64,000 bases of DNA, taken from NCBI RefSeq assembly GCF_028690125.1, contig NZ_JAQVBV010000001.1:372001-436000 (forward strand). The letters are read 5' to 3'. Position numbers and translations under genes: made by a program. The notes beneath the pieces were generated by a model, which searched no databases, was not told the origin of the DNA, and saw only the letters and a list, made by a program, of their open reading frames with translations. This document shows positions 42,594 through 52,766 of the stretch, one piece after another; within the stretch, counting starts at the first letter, position 1, and the number at the start of each line of letters is the position of its first letter. The stretch comes from Bacteroides sp. (GTDB lineage: Bacteria; Bacteroidota; Bacteroidia; Bacteroidales; Bacteroidaceae).

Positions 42594-44966
42594 TTACTTA
42601 TTGATTTTGAACTTACCTTCCAGTCTGATATCCTTTGAAGAAGCACCAACCATTACTTTAAACGTTCCCGGTTCTACCTGAAACTTCATATTCTTATCCC
42701 AGATAGCGAGGTCTTGCGGGCGTAGTGTGAAGGTTACTTCCTTCTCTTCGCCGGGTTGCAGTGTGATGCGCTCGAAACCTCTCAGTATTTTTACATACGT
42801 TGTCACACTGCTCACTTCGTCTCGGAGGTAAAGTTGCACTACTTCGTCACCGGCTCTTTTGCCTGTGTTCTTCACGGTGCAACTCACTGTTACATCTCCC
42901 AATATTCCTTGTTGTTCCGGAGAAATTTTCAGATTGCCGTATTCGAAAGTCGTGTAGCTTAATCCATGTCCGAATGGGAAAAGCGCACCGGCTACCGCAG
43001 TTCCGGAGCCACTGTCCGAACCGGGTTTGAAGGGGAAAGCAAACGGTATCTGTCCCACAGATTTGGGGAAAGTGACCGATAACCTGCCCGCCGGATTGTT
43101 GTCGCCAAAAATGGTTTCCGCCACCGCTTGTCCACAGAATTCACCGGGGAACCACGCATGGAGAATAGCGGGTACATACTTCTTTGCATAGTTGATACTG
43201 GAAGCACGACCGTCGATCATGACTAATACAACAGGTTTGCCTAATTGACAAACAGCTTTCAAAAGCTCCTCTTGTCTGCCCGGCAAGTCAAGACTGGTGC
43301 GCGAACGCTCTTCGCGTACTGTCACTTCGCTTCCTCCCAGCACCATGACCACTACTTCGGCAGCTTTTGCTGCTTCGATGGCTTCATCCATCATCTGCTG
43401 TTCCTGCGGAGTGATATCAAAAGGAAGAACTTCACTTTCGGGGAAGTGCGGGTCTACAATCTCACAACCTTTCTTATATACTACCTTCGCTCCCGGAAGT
43501 GCCTCTTCAATACCTCTGTAAACGGTTTTGATAGGTGCGTTGGCAGGACCATAACGGCAGATCAGTTCTTTTTGCTCATCTGCATTGGGACCGATCACTG
43601 CTACGGACTTCAATGTCTTTTGAAGCGGTAATACGTTATCCTGATTCTTTAAGAGTACGATAGATTGACGGGCAGCTTCCAATGCCACAGCTTGATGTTC
43701 TTTACTGTGTACCACCTTTTCCGCCAGTTTTCCGTCACCCCGATAAGGGTTGTCGAACAAACCTAACCAAAACTTCACATACAATATTTCACTTACACGC
43801 TGGTCGATCGTAGCCTGGGAAACCTTACCCTTGTCAAAAGCACTCCGCAACGGTTTGATAAAACCTGCCGGAGAACTAAAGTTGGTACGAACATTCAAAC
43901 CTGCATTGACGGACTGCACAACGGCTTCTTCATTGTTTTCCGCTACATTGTGTTTGCCGGAGATGAATTCCACCGCATCGCTATCGGAAACGACATATCC
44001 CTTGAATCCCCATTCCTGACGTAATATCTGTGTAAGGAACAGGTAGCTGCCTGTAATCGGTTCGCCATCATAATCATTGTACGAGCTCATTACGCCCAAT
44101 GCTCCCGCTTCCTGAAAAGCTACGCGGAATGGCTCGAGATAAAGAGTACGCATCTCGCGCGGAGCTACGTGCGGATCGGTACGCGTACCCCCGTCACGTC
44201 CTCCCACCGGGATACTATACACGGCGAAGTGTTTGGGGGTAGCTACCAACTTGTGCTTTTGTAAGCTTTGAATCATTTGTTTACCCAACTGACCAACCAG
44301 ATAAGGATCTTCACCGTAGCATTCCACTGCACGTCCCCAGCGTGGATCTTGGGCTACGTCGAGAATGGGTGAATAGATATTGGTATATCCCAAAGCGGCT
44401 GCCTCCATTGCTTCCACCTCGCCGATACGGGCAATCAGTTCTTTGTTCCAGGTGCTTCCCTGCCCACACTGGGCAGGAAAGAAAGTGGCTTTTTCGTGAC
44501 ATACCCCACGAATACCTTCATTGGTGAAGTCTACCGGAATCCCTAGTCGTGTTTCCTCGACAAACCACCGTTGGATATCGTGTTTGGCTTTGACGTGTTT
44601 GGTGTATGGAAATGCATATTCTGAGCCGAATTTTCCCAGTCCGTTATGTTCCTCATCTATATTACCAATACCGTCTTTCCATATTTCCGACTTCCATTTG
44701 TCGGTAGGCAACACATCTGCAAGCACGCGCCCAGAGCCATAGAGAGTGGCCATCTGGCAGGTCTTCTCATCCATGTTCATCTGGCTTAGCAAGTCTTTGA
44801 CGCGTGCTTCGATGGGCGCTGACGGGTCTTCGTATACATCCATCCGGCCGTTTTTGTTGAAGTCAATCCAACCTTTGCGGTAGATGCCGTCTTTCGAATC
44901 GGCTTGGGTAATCATCGGAACCGTCAGCAGGCAGCTTAGTAATGTTAGTTTCAGTTGTTTCTTCAT
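42594..44966 (-). CDS. GH3 beta-glycosidase
   Basis: The 790-residue protein has a signal peptide (MKKQLKLTLLSCLLTVPMITQA). The GH3 layout is complete: a barrel with DVAQDPRWGRAVECYGEDPYLVG and TPKHFAVY, the nucleophile D328 in VVSDSDAVE, then the alpha/beta sandwich (VVVMVLGGSEVTVREERSR) and a C-terminal fibronectin-III-like domain (VVQLYLRDEVSSV). The insert KHDIQRWFVEETRLGIPVDF is typical. GH3 enzymes remove terminal beta-glucose, xylose or N-acetylglucosamine; the sugar is not evident here. It lies between the DUF1735-type lipoprotein gene (31 bp away) and GH38. Confidence 0.93.
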   Translation of the reverse strand: MKKQLKLTLLSCLLTVPMITQADSKDGIYRKGWIDFNKNGRMDVYEDPSAPIEARVKDLLSQMNMDEKTCQMATLYGSGRVLADVLPTDKWKSEIWKDGIGNIDEEHNGLGKFGSEYAFPYTKHVKAKHDIQRWFVEETRLGIPVDFTNEGIRGVCHEKATFFPAQCGQGSTWNKELIARIGEVEAMEAAALGYTNIYSPILDVAQDPRWGRAVECYGEDPYLVGQLGKQMIQSLQKHKLVATPKHFAVYSIPVGGRDGGTRTDPHVAPREMRTLYLEPFRVAFQEAGALGVMSSYNDYDGEPITGSYLFLTQILRQEWGFKGYVVSDSDAVEFISGKHNVAENNEEAVVQSVNAGLNVRTNFSSPAGFIKPLRSAFDKGKVSQATIDQRVSEILYVKFWLGLFDNPYRGDGKLAEKVVHSKEHQAVALEAARQSIVLLKNQDNVLPLQKTLKSVAVIGPNADEQKELICRYGPANAPIKTVYRGIEEALPGAKVVYKKGCEIVDPHFPESEVLPFDITPQEQQMMDEAIEAAKAAEVVVMVLGGSEVTVREERSRTSLDLPGRQEELLKAVCQLGKPVVLVMIDGRASSINYAKKYVPAILHAWFPGEFCGQAVAETIFGDNNPAGRLSVTFPKSVGQIPFAFPFKPGSDSGSGTAVAGALFPFGHGLSYTTFEYGNLKISPEQQGILGDVTVSCTVKNTGKRAGDEVVQLYLRDEVSSVTTYVKILRGFERITLQPGEEKEVTFTLRPQDLAIWDKNMKFQVEPGTFKVMVGASSKDIRLEGKFKINK

Positions 44967-44998
44967 TCTTCTTTTTTAATGGTATTAGGATTAAATCA

Positions 44999-45943
44999 TT
45001 ATTTTATTACTTCAACGTTCGGATACTCACTTCTCAATACGTTTCTAATGAGAGTGTGTGTACCTTCAAAAACCAGTTTCCGGTTGTCCAACGGGTTTTT
45101 ATACTTATACTTCAGATCCAATATACTAGTCTCTATGTAATAGCGGGTATCCGTAGCATGGTATTCATACTTTCTGGCAATGGACGCTTTTATCGGTTCC
45201 AGTTCCAGGTTACCGCTCGGATCTGTAATCGTAATCTTTTCGTTCTCGTCGAAAGATATTTTTAGAATGTATTTCTTATAAGTTGCCGGGTCAGTTTCGG
45301 AAGTTGCATTTCCGGCATACATGAAGCAAGCATTCTGCGATATAGCATACAATATAGCACTACCTGTAGCGGTGTTTTGTCCAGTAGCATCGATTGTCAG
45401 TTTACCATTACCTGAATATGTGCCGTTATACTTATTGGTAAACTTAATGTTGGCCAATAGCTTGCTATATTTACCCGGACCTACCGGTTCTCCGGTAGAA
45501 GAAGATATTTTGATAGGCAACACATAATTCTCATAGATATTCTCAATCTGGTTCAAATCTATATGTATATTGGCTGTAGTCTTAAACTGACCGGCAGGAA
45601 TGGTATAGGCTTCCTTGTCGAATGTGTAACAAGTAGGGGGTAATTCCAGGAAATACATTTCGGTCTGAAACTTATATCGGTCGAAGTTGTACTCTTTAAG
45701 TGTATCGGGATCATTGGTAACGGTGATTACAACATCTTTGTCATTAGCTGAAGTTCCGTTTACACTCATGTCAAGTAAGAGTAGGGCGGTGTTGTCATCC
45801 TGTATTTTCACTTCGCATTCTTTCCAACCATTCTTGTTCAGATAAGAATACTTCTGAAATAATTCATCCTTCAGTTCATCTTGGCAGGAGATGCCTCCTA
45901 CTGTTATCAGGCATAAGAGGGCTATGTTGATTAATTTTTTCAT
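44999..45943 (-). CDS. PUL 2 surface lipoprotein, DUF1735 type
   Basis: I chose the ATG at 45943 (MKKLINIALLCLITVGGISC), the clean lipoprotein start. An upstream ATG at 45967 overlaps the SusD stop. After the lipid cysteine comes ALLLLDMSVNGTSANDKDVVITVTNDPDTLKEYN (in part), the usual DUF1735 pattern with later FKTTANIHIDLNQ, then a C-terminal beta domain (NGTYSGNGKLTID) like DUF4361/lipocalin-like ends. Such proteins follow SusD in many PULs and bind glycan at the surface. It is 17 bp after SusD. Confidence 0.8.
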   Translation of the reverse strand: MKKLINIALLCLITVGGISCQDELKDELFQKYSYLNKNGWKECEVKIQDDNTALLLLDMSVNGTSANDKDVVITVTNDPDTLKEYNFDRYKFQTEMYFLELPPTCYTFDKEAYTIPAGQFKTTANIHIDLNQIENIYENYVLPIKISSSTGEPVGPGKYSKLLANIKFTNKYNGTYSGNGKLTIDATGQNTATGSAILYAISQNACFMYAGNATSETDPATYKKYILKISFDENEKITITDPSGNLELEPIKASIARKYEYHATDTRYYIETSILDLKYKYKNPLDNRKLVFEGTHTLIRNVLRSEYPNVEVIK

Positions 45944-45960
45944 ATCTATTACTTTTAAGA

Positions 45961-47940
45961 TTACCATTCAGGGTTCTGAGTTAAGTTTACATTACGTTTC
46001 AATTCCGCTTGCGGGAAAGGGAACAGATACATCTTAGGCAAGAATACCTTCTGAATATAGGTAACGGGAGTGGGAACATAATATTCCTGACGGACATCAT
46101 TCGCCATCGTTATGTCTATATTGCATCCCATCAAAGGTGCTGCTTCGTCTATGTTCGCATCTTTCCATCTGCGAAGATCGAAGTAACGGAAGCTATTTTC
46201 CGTAAACAACTCGATGTGGCGTTCTCTTTTTAAGGCTGCTCTGAAGTTAGTGGGATCTCCGTAAGTCGCATCGTCAAAATCGGGCAATCCGGCACGCATT
46301 CTGATAGGTTTCATTGACTTTCTCATTTTCACAACATCACGGTTGATCTGTACTTCCTGATCATTGAATGTTTTGATGGTATATGTTTTCCCACTGGTTA
46401 TTTCATTCAGAGCTTCGGCATGGATGAGGAGAATTTCTGCATAACGTATGGTAGGTTCGGTTTTGGAAGTCCGGTAGCCGCCCTCCGACCAAGAGTCTTC
46501 TTTATTTGTATACTTCTTCAATCCGACACCTGTCAGTGGAAGATTTGTTTTATAGCCTTCTTTACCATTGAACTCGTCCTGATAGTACCAGCATTGATAA
46601 TTCTTCTCTGAGATTTTTGAGGTACTCTCACAATCCCAAATAGCTCCATTGAAAGCAATGCTTGCGTAAAAACGCGGTTCGCGTCTACCATACATTTTAG
46701 ATACATTGGCCCCTATAAAGAGAGAACCAACTCCCATTTCCGGTTCCTTGGCAGTCACTGTAAATCCATCTTTTATATAATAATCGCCGGCTTCTTCTAT
46801 GGATTTTCCGTTATCCATATAATAAGTATCTACCATCTTTTGAGTCACGCCTATTCTGTTTCCTCCTCCCGATGTTCTTGGCATACTTTTATGATTCCAA
46901 CAATCTTGTATTCCATGACTACCTTCTACTCCGGTTCTGGTGAAGATCAATTCCGGATTCTTAGAGCCGCGAATGGTTCCGTCAAAAATATACTTATATG
47001 AAGAATAAGGATCTACATTTTGCCAACCATCGGGAAAATCCAGGTGCGAATACACCGGATGTTCGGGCGGAGTGACGCTATACGGATTTTTTTCGTCGGG
47101 TGCTACTATATGCAATTCGTATTTATCGAGATTGATTACATCTTCGGCAGCAGCAGCGGCGCGTGCCCATTTAGATTCGTCATACTCTTGGTTGTAAAGT
47201 ACAGTGCCATCCAAATTCCGGATATTATAAAAATCTTTATTGCCATTTGACATGGGGCTGGCAGCAAACAACAAGGCTCTTGCGCGCAATGCCAAAGCTG
47301 CTCCTCTAGTCGGTCTTCCCATATTATTCTGTGCACGTGATGGAAACAAGATACGTGCAGCAATCGCCAGATCATTATCAATAAAATCGATCACTTCATC
47401 AAATGTAGCACGAGGCAACGACAGATCTTCGTAAGAAAGGCTGACATCCAATCCTTTTTCGGGAATTAAGGGTACAGGACCATACGTCTGAAGCAAACTA
47501 AAATAGGCAAAGGCACGTAAGAAACGAGCTTGTCCCTGCATATCAGAAATCTCTTCGAGTGTCATTTCTTTGCATTCCGGCACTTTTTCTATAAAAGTAG
47601 AAGCTTTACGAATACACTCATAACACCTTCTTAGATGCTCATTAAAATCTTCATTAGGAAAATTGTTGGCAGAATAATTACACTGTTGTAAACTCTTTCC
47701 GTCAGGATGCACCAAATCATCGCTCGCCCATTGAAACCAAGAGCTATAAGGAGATAGGTTAGTTCTGCCTAAGTAATCATAGTTGTTAGCCAGCCATCCG
47801 TCTACATACACTCTTTTCGAAAAGGCAGAATCGACCGATAGCATATCGTAGAAATATTTATCTACATTAAGAAAATCTGCACATGAGTGCAGAGATAAGC
47901 CTGCACAAATGATACTTATAGATAGTATTATTTTTCTCAT
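45961..47940 (-). CDS. SusD-family glycan-binding lipoprotein, PUL 2
   Basis: The 659-residue protein has the lipobox LSLHSC followed by ADFLNVDKYFYDMLSVDSAF. The SusD markers are the helical GQARFLRAFAYFSLLQTYGPVPL, TRGAALALRARALLFAASPM, the C-terminal ALKRERHIELFTENSFRYFDLRRW, and the ending LFPFPQAELKRNVNLTQNPEW (in part). It covers the SusC barrel at the surface. It starts 12 bp after the SusC gene. Confidence 0.95.
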   Translation of the reverse strand: MRKIILSISIICAGLSLHSCADFLNVDKYFYDMLSVDSAFSKRVYVDGWLANNYDYLGRTNLSPYSSWFQWASDDLVHPDGKSLQQCNYSANNFPNEDFNEHLRRCYECIRKASTFIEKVPECKEMTLEEISDMQGQARFLRAFAYFSLLQTYGPVPLIPEKGLDVSLSYEDLSLPRATFDEVIDFIDNDLAIAARILFPSRAQNNMGRPTRGAALALRARALLFAASPMSNGNKDFYNIRNLDGTVLYNQEYDESKWARAAAAAEDVINLDKYELHIVAPDEKNPYSVTPPEHPVYSHLDFPDGWQNVDPYSSYKYIFDGTIRGSKNPELIFTRTGVEGSHGIQDCWNHKSMPRTSGGGNRIGVTQKMVDTYYMDNGKSIEEAGDYYIKDGFTVTAKEPEMGVGSLFIGANVSKMYGRREPRFYASIAFNGAIWDCESTSKISEKNYQCWYYQDEFNGKEGYKTNLPLTGVGLKKYTNKEDSWSEGGYRTSKTEPTIRYAEILLIHAEALNEITSGKTYTIKTFNDQEVQINRDVVKMRKSMKPIRMRAGLPDFDDATYGDPTNFRAALKRERHIELFTENSFRYFDLRRWKDANIDEAAPLMGCNIDITMANDVRQEYYVPTPVTYIQKVFLPKMYLFPFPQAELKRNVNLTQNPEW

Positions 47941-47952
47941 AAAACGTGTTTT

Positions 47953-50900
47953 TTAAAATTCAAATCTAAGATAACCTGTATAAGTTCTATTAATAGGATA
48001 AGCAGATCCATTGCGTTCCGATTTCTTGCTTTCCGTTTCCGGATCCCATAATTTGAATGGACTCCATGTATATAAGTTCTCACCGATAAAACCGATTTGC
48101 ATATTACTTACAAAGAACTTACGTGTGAAAACAGCCGGTACGGTATAACTTAGCTCAATGTTTTTCAAACGAATATAACGTCCGTCTTGTAACCAGAAGG
48201 TTGAGGCTTGACTATTATTATCATTCTTTCCATAAGTCAATCGTGGCCAGGCAGCATTAGGATTTTCTGTTGCAGGATCACCGGAAACGTCTTTGGATAT
48301 CCAACGATTGGCATCTGCAGACAGTTGTAGAACGTTTCCTATGGAACCATTATGGAATGGTTGGATTCCATTACCTGTCATATAGAAATCAGACTTACCG
48401 CTTCCCTGAAATAATACACTAAGGTCGAAATTTTTCCAGTTGGCACTAAATCCTGCACCGTACTGAACTCCGGGTTGGGTTTTATATCCCAATGGAACTT
48501 TGTCATCACCGTTGATTTTACCATCACCGTTTACATCTTTGTACTTGATATCACCGGGCAAAACCTCTCTACCTCCGAATTCCTGTACCGGGCTACTACG
48601 TACGTCTTCTACGTCTTTGAAAAGTCCCAAAGCAATATAGCCGCGTGTTTGGCTGGATCTGAATCCTCTGTCCATTTTATACCACAATTCATTGGCTGCT
48701 TCGTCTTTATCAATAATTTCTGTATTCTGATAAGTCATGTTACCACGTATCGTGATTTTTACCTTTCCTATCTTCTCAGAGTATGCTGCATTCCAGTCGA
48801 AACCTTTAGACTCCATCTTACCTACGTTTGCCATTGGCACCTTATCGGCTAAGCCGGTTGTTTCAGGCATATGGTTACGTGTCATGAAGATATCATCTCG
48901 CTTATCCTTATAAAAGTCAATAGATCCTGTGAATTTATCATGAAACAGATTCACATCAATTCCCAGATTGTACTTTTTAGCAACCTCCCAAGTTAAGTTA
49001 GGTGTGCCGATAGTACCGTTACGATATCCTCCAATTTTATTTGTTCCGAATTCACCAAATGCATACTCGCTACTTGTGTTTACCAATCCGATATAGGGGA
49101 AACGGCGTCCACCGATAACGTCATTACCTACTTCACCATAGGAAGCACGGATTTTCAACATATCTATCCAGGGCGCGATATTTTTCACAAAAGGTTCTTC
49201 CGAAATAACCCATCCTGCTGAGAATGCAGGGAAGAAACCGAACTGTTTTCCTTTTTCAAAGTTCTCTGATCCGGTATATCCCCAGTTGGTTTCTAGCAGA
49301 TAACGGTCCAGATATGCATAGGTAAAACGTCCTGAGTAAGCCAAGTTGCGCTTAGGAATAGAAGCAATGAGATCATCACCAAGATCGGTATCTGATAGGT
49401 CCTGCATATATACCATTGCAAATGCTCCTACACGGTGTTTCTCATTGAACAATCGGGAGTAATTCAGATATGCTTCCAAATAATAACGTTTAGTACCTCC
49501 TAATGTGGAGTTTTGTGACATCAGTGCGAGATCTTTCACTTTCCGTAAAACGAGATTTCCATTCGCGTCGCGTGCTCTGTCCGCTTCCCACAGTTCCGGA
49601 GTCTTGACACGATTCACTTCGTTTTCATTAAATGTATCGAATGCGAACGTTCCTTTGAATTTCAATCCTTTGGTGATAAAATCAAGATCTTGCTCCAGAC
49701 TGAGGTTAGTCTCCATCTTATTTTTCCAGATGGTTTTATATCCTGTTTTGGTCATATAATATTCCGGTGTCTGGGTACCTCCTATCGATGGGTCCTGACC
49801 GGTGGAATAACGTCTTGGAATGGTAAGTGCAGATAAGGATGAAAAAGATCCCCATATATTATCACCATTACTTCCCGGTTGTGTTTGGTTAATTAAAAAA
49901 CCGCCGATACCTATTTTGACAAGTGTCGATTTGGTAACATTCATATTAACGTTGGCACGATAGTTGAAACGTTCGTACGTAGTATTCGTGTTGTACTTGT
50001 TTTCAGCACTTTTACTTTTGTAAATACCTGCCTGATTGGTATATCCTAATGAGACATAATAGGTGACATTGGTACCACCACCACTCATATTAATATTCGC
50101 CATGTATCTGGGTGAAGATTTCTTCAACATCAGATCTCTCCAGTTTACATTCGGATATAGATCCGGGTCCATATTATTGGAGATAATATCCAGTTCCTCG
50201 CGGGTGTAACGAGGCAGTTCGTATCTTCCTATCGTTGCCTCATTCGCCAGATTGGCATAGGTAAGAGCATCTACATAATCGGGCATCTTTCCTCTGAAGT
50301 CTACACCTCCTTGTATCTTCGCGCTGATTTTCACCTTACCGGCCACACCTTGTTTGGTGGTGACCAATACAACACCATTTGCACCGCGGCTACCATAAAT
50401 AGCAGTAGCCGAAGCATCTTTCAATACGGAGAAGGTTTCGATATCTTCTACGGGAATTTCATTGAAGCTGCGTTCCACACCGTCTACCAATACTAAGGCT
50501 CCCTGATTGGCTCCGAATGTACTGATACCGCGAATCCAGAATTCAGACATATCTGCTCCCGGTTCACCGCTACTTTGTACGGCGATAATACCCGGAACAA
50601 CACCTGCCAGTGAGTTCGTAATATTAGAACCCGGTGATTTGAGCTGGGCTACATCGATAGTGGTATATGCGCCTGTCAGTGTTTTCTTCTGCTGGCTTCC
50701 ACTGGCAGTAATTACTACTTCGTCGATGGTTTGATTATCTTCTTTTAGAATGATATTGACTTCTTTTTTATTCTTTATACTAGTTACGGGTAGTTCTTGT
50801 GTCGTATAACCGATATAAGAGATTATTAATACATCATAGGCTCCCACTTTAAGTTTGAACTTTCCATCCATATTCGTCGTCACACCAAGTCCCGGTTGAT

Positions 50901-51078
50901 TCTTGGCTACAATGGTGGCACCGATGATGGGATTTCCCGTTTCATCCTTTACGATTCCTTCAATCTCCAGTGAGGAATCATCTTTCCGTAGTTGCTGTGC
51001 TTGTAGTTCGACCGGTATGCTCCATAATGTGGCTACCAGAAGAAACAACATACATATCTGTTTTACATAATTGTTCAT
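47953..51078 (-). CDS. SusC-family TonB-dependent transporter, PUL 2
   Basis: The 1041-residue protein has a signal peptide ending in ELQAQ. Its CarboxypepD_reg-like domain is IEGIVKDETGNPIIGATIVAK, followed by a TonB-box-like stretch (TIDEVVITASGSQQKK). The plug contains SLAGVVPGIIAVQSSGEPGADMSEF (in part) and ATAIYGSRGANGVVLVTTK. The barrel ends INRTYTGYLRFEF. The substrate should be the oligosaccharides produced from the PUL 2 glycan. The IPT gene lies 24 bp upstream, so unlike many PULs, SusC is not the first gene of its operon. Confidence 0.95.
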   Translation of the reverse strand: MNNYVKQICMLFLLVATLWSIPVELQAQQLRKDDSSLEIEGIVKDETGNPIIGATIVAKNQPGLGVTTNMDGKFKLKVGAYDVLIISYIGYTTQELPVTSIKNKKEVNIILKEDNQTIDEVVITASGSQQKKTLTGAYTTIDVAQLKSPGSNITNSLAGVVPGIIAVQSSGEPGADMSEFWIRGISTFGANQGALVLVDGVERSFNEIPVEDIETFSVLKDASATAIYGSRGANGVVLVTTKQGVAGKVKISAKIQGGVDFRGKMPDYVDALTYANLANEATIGRYELPRYTREELDIISNNMDPDLYPNVNWRDLMLKKSSPRYMANINMSGGGTNVTYYVSLGYTNQAGIYKSKSAENKYNTNTTYERFNYRANVNMNVTKSTLVKIGIGGFLINQTQPGSNGDNIWGSFSSLSALTIPRRYSTGQDPSIGGTQTPEYYMTKTGYKTIWKNKMETNLSLEQDLDFITKGLKFKGTFAFDTFNENEVNRVKTPELWEADRARDANGNLVLRKVKDLALMSQNSTLGGTKRYYLEAYLNYSRLFNEKHRVGAFAMVYMQDLSDTDLGDDLIASIPKRNLAYSGRFTYAYLDRYLLETNWGYTGSENFEKGKQFGFFPAFSAGWVISEEPFVKNIAPWIDMLKIRASYGEVGNDVIGGRRFPYIGLVNTSSEYAFGEFGTNKIGGYRNGTIGTPNLTWEVAKKYNLGIDVNLFHDKFTGSIDFYKDKRDDIFMTRNHMPETTGLADKVPMANVGKMESKGFDWNAAYSEKIGKVKITIRGNMTYQNTEIIDKDEAANELWYKMDRGFRSSQTRGYIALGLFKDVEDVRSSPVQEFGGREVLPGDIKYKDVNGDGKINGDDKVPLGYKTQPGVQYGAGFSANWKNFDLSVLFQGSGKSDFYMTGNGIQPFHNGSIGNVLQLSADANRWISKDVSGDPATENPNAAWPRLTYGKNDNNSQASTFWLQDGRYIRLKNIELSYTVPAVFTRKFFVSNMQIGFIGENLYTWSPFKLWDPETESKKSERNGSAYPINRTYTGYLRFEF

Positions 51079-51102
51079 AATTCTTGGATTTTGGGTTTCA
51101 TG

Positions 51103-52473
51103 TTATTCAATTACTACCTTTCTGATGCAGTGGTTTCCGCGGTCGGCTACATATAACGTGTTCCTGTGGAATGTCAATGCTTCCGGTTCGAAGAATTTCG
51201 CTTTATCGGGTAGTCCGTCAGCATGTCCGCTTTCACGAGGTTTGCCGGCGTATAGAGATACTGTTCCTTTCGGAGTTATTTTGCGTATGCAATGATTAAA
51301 CTTATCAGGTATCAGCAGGTTCCCTTCCGGATCAAGGCATGGAGAACTCGGTTGATTGAAACGGGCTGCGAGGCCTTCGCCATTCTCATAGCCCGATGAG
51401 GACCATTCACCTGCAAAAGGTTCGGGAGTACCGAATGTATGAGTAGTTGCGTCGTAAGATACTTTGTAGATACAATGTTTGGCACGTAATACTAAATAAA
51501 GGACATTTCCTTCTTTGTTGAATAACAGGCGCATATCCATACCGTTATAGCTACCTCTCACATTGAACATTTTTTCATATCCGTTCGGAGCGTTCTTGTT
51601 GTACTTATATATAGCTCCTTCGTCATTGTGATCAAAGAATAGTTCTCCTGTTTTGGGGTGTACAACAACCGAAGCAGTAGTCGATTTAGGGAAATTGACA
51701 AGTGCTTTTACATTGACAAAGTTCGCATCCCGGGTAGAATACATCACGGCTACATCATTTCTTACTTCACCGGCATAGCGGTTTGCCATAAATAGTGTAT
51801 CCTGAGTAATGTTAAAGGCAACTGCATTACAAGATTGGAAAGGACCGGAACTACAATAAACGAGCGTTTCTACTTCTCCATTGGATGCTTTTCGAAGTGC
51901 TCCGTTTCTTTCTGTACCACGACCTTCATCTACCCAAAAGATAGTACCGTCTTTATCGGTCGTTATCTGCCAGGGGCGACGCAACAAAGCTACTGTATAA
52001 GCTCCGTCAAGACGATCGTCCGCAGCCTGTTTTCCCGGCGTACCGATCAATGTGGATACATTACTCTTGAACATATATCTGAATTCTTTGTCGGAAGTAT
52101 ATTCTACTTCTTCTTCTCCCTTCTTGATATACAAGCGTACATATCCCGTATCGGCACGAGCAGGCACTACGGCGTACAGGATGTTGTCGTTTACGCGCAC
52201 GACTTTTGCCCTGAGTTCATTTACTGTTACTCGTACATAATTGGTATCCGTACCAAAATTAGTACCTCTCAAGATCAGTTTTGTACCTAGTCCTCCACTA
52301 TCCGGATAGAAGGTTTCAAAGGTTGATTCTACATCCGCTTTGGGCGGGAAAAAAGTCTCTGAGTTACTCTTTATTTCATCATTGCTACAGCAAATGACGA
52401 AGAAAGAGAGGAGTACGACGCATATGGGAAGCGTCACCCTTGCTTTACAACTGTTGAATTTTAAATTTTCCAT
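51103..52473 (-). CDS. IPT/TIG and NHL-repeat surface lipoprotein
   Basis: The 456-residue protein has a lipobox-like VICC following a hydrophobic stretch. An IPT/TIG domain comes first (FYPDSGGLGTKLILRGTNFG, YVRVTVNELRAKVV). Six or so NHL-like beta-propeller blades follow, such as RPWQITTDKDGTIFWVDEG, QPSSPCLDPEGNLLIPDKFNH and EALTFHRNTLYVADRGNHCIRK. Such proteins in Bacteroides mannan and N-glycan PULs serve as surface binding proteins. It leads the SusC operon, and the 293-bp gap before it holds the inverted operator-like pair. Confidence 0.86.
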   Translation of the reverse strand: MENLKFNSCKARVTLPICVVLLSFFVICCSNDEIKSNSETFFPPKADVESTFETFYPDSGGLGTKLILRGTNFGTDTNYVRVTVNELRAKVVRVNDNILYAVVPARADTGYVRLYIKKGEEEVEYTSDKEFRYMFKSNVSTLIGTPGKQAADDRLDGAYTVALLRRPWQITTDKDGTIFWVDEGRGTERNGALRKASNGEVETLVYCSSGPFQSCNAVAFNITQDTLFMANRYAGEVRNDVAVMYSTRDANFVNVKALVNFPKSTTASVVVHPKTGELFFDHNDEGAIYKYNKNAPNGYEKMFNVRGSYNGMDMRLLFNKEGNVLYLVLRAKHCIYKVSYDATTHTFGTPEPFAGEWSSSGYENGEGLAARFNQPSSPCLDPEGNLLIPDKFNHCIRKITPKGTVSLYAGKPRESGHADGLPDKAKFFEPEALTFHRNTLYVADRGNHCIRKVVIE

Positions 52474-52664
52474 AATTCTTAGATTGTGATTATTAGTAAG
52501 ATTAATGTCTCATTAACTAATGGCATTTGAATTAAAATGCTTTAATACTGTTGCGGAGGTGGTTTGATTTTGTTCTTCATATTTAAATTACTAGAAAGTT
52601 TTATCGAATCTTTTTGTACTTAGATTGAGTGGCGAAATAAACGATATGCCATTAAAAGAAAGAT

Positions 52665-52735
52665 TAATCTTGGGTTAATTAATCGGGGAATCTTATTAAT
52701 CCTTTTGTCTTTTATTTAATTAATCCAAGATTATA
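52665..52735. promoter_or_regulatory. Inverted pair of operator-like sequences upstream of the IPT-SusC operon
   Basis: Site A, TAATCTTGGGTTAATTAAT at 52665-52683, and site B at 52715-52733, which on the minus strand reads TAATCTTGGATTAATTAAA, match at 17 of 19 positions. They form an inverted pair with centres 50 bp apart. They lie in the 293-bp gap before the IPT gene, 190-260 bp from its ATG. The remainder of the gap (52474-52664) contains no coding sequence I can support. AAACGATA at 52639-52646 (TATCGTTT on the minus strand) is only a weak -7 candidate. Copies of the site recur by the PUL 2 regulator. Confidence 0.6.
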
Positions 52736-52766
52736 TCCTTTGTATCATGTTATTCCCGTGTCTGTT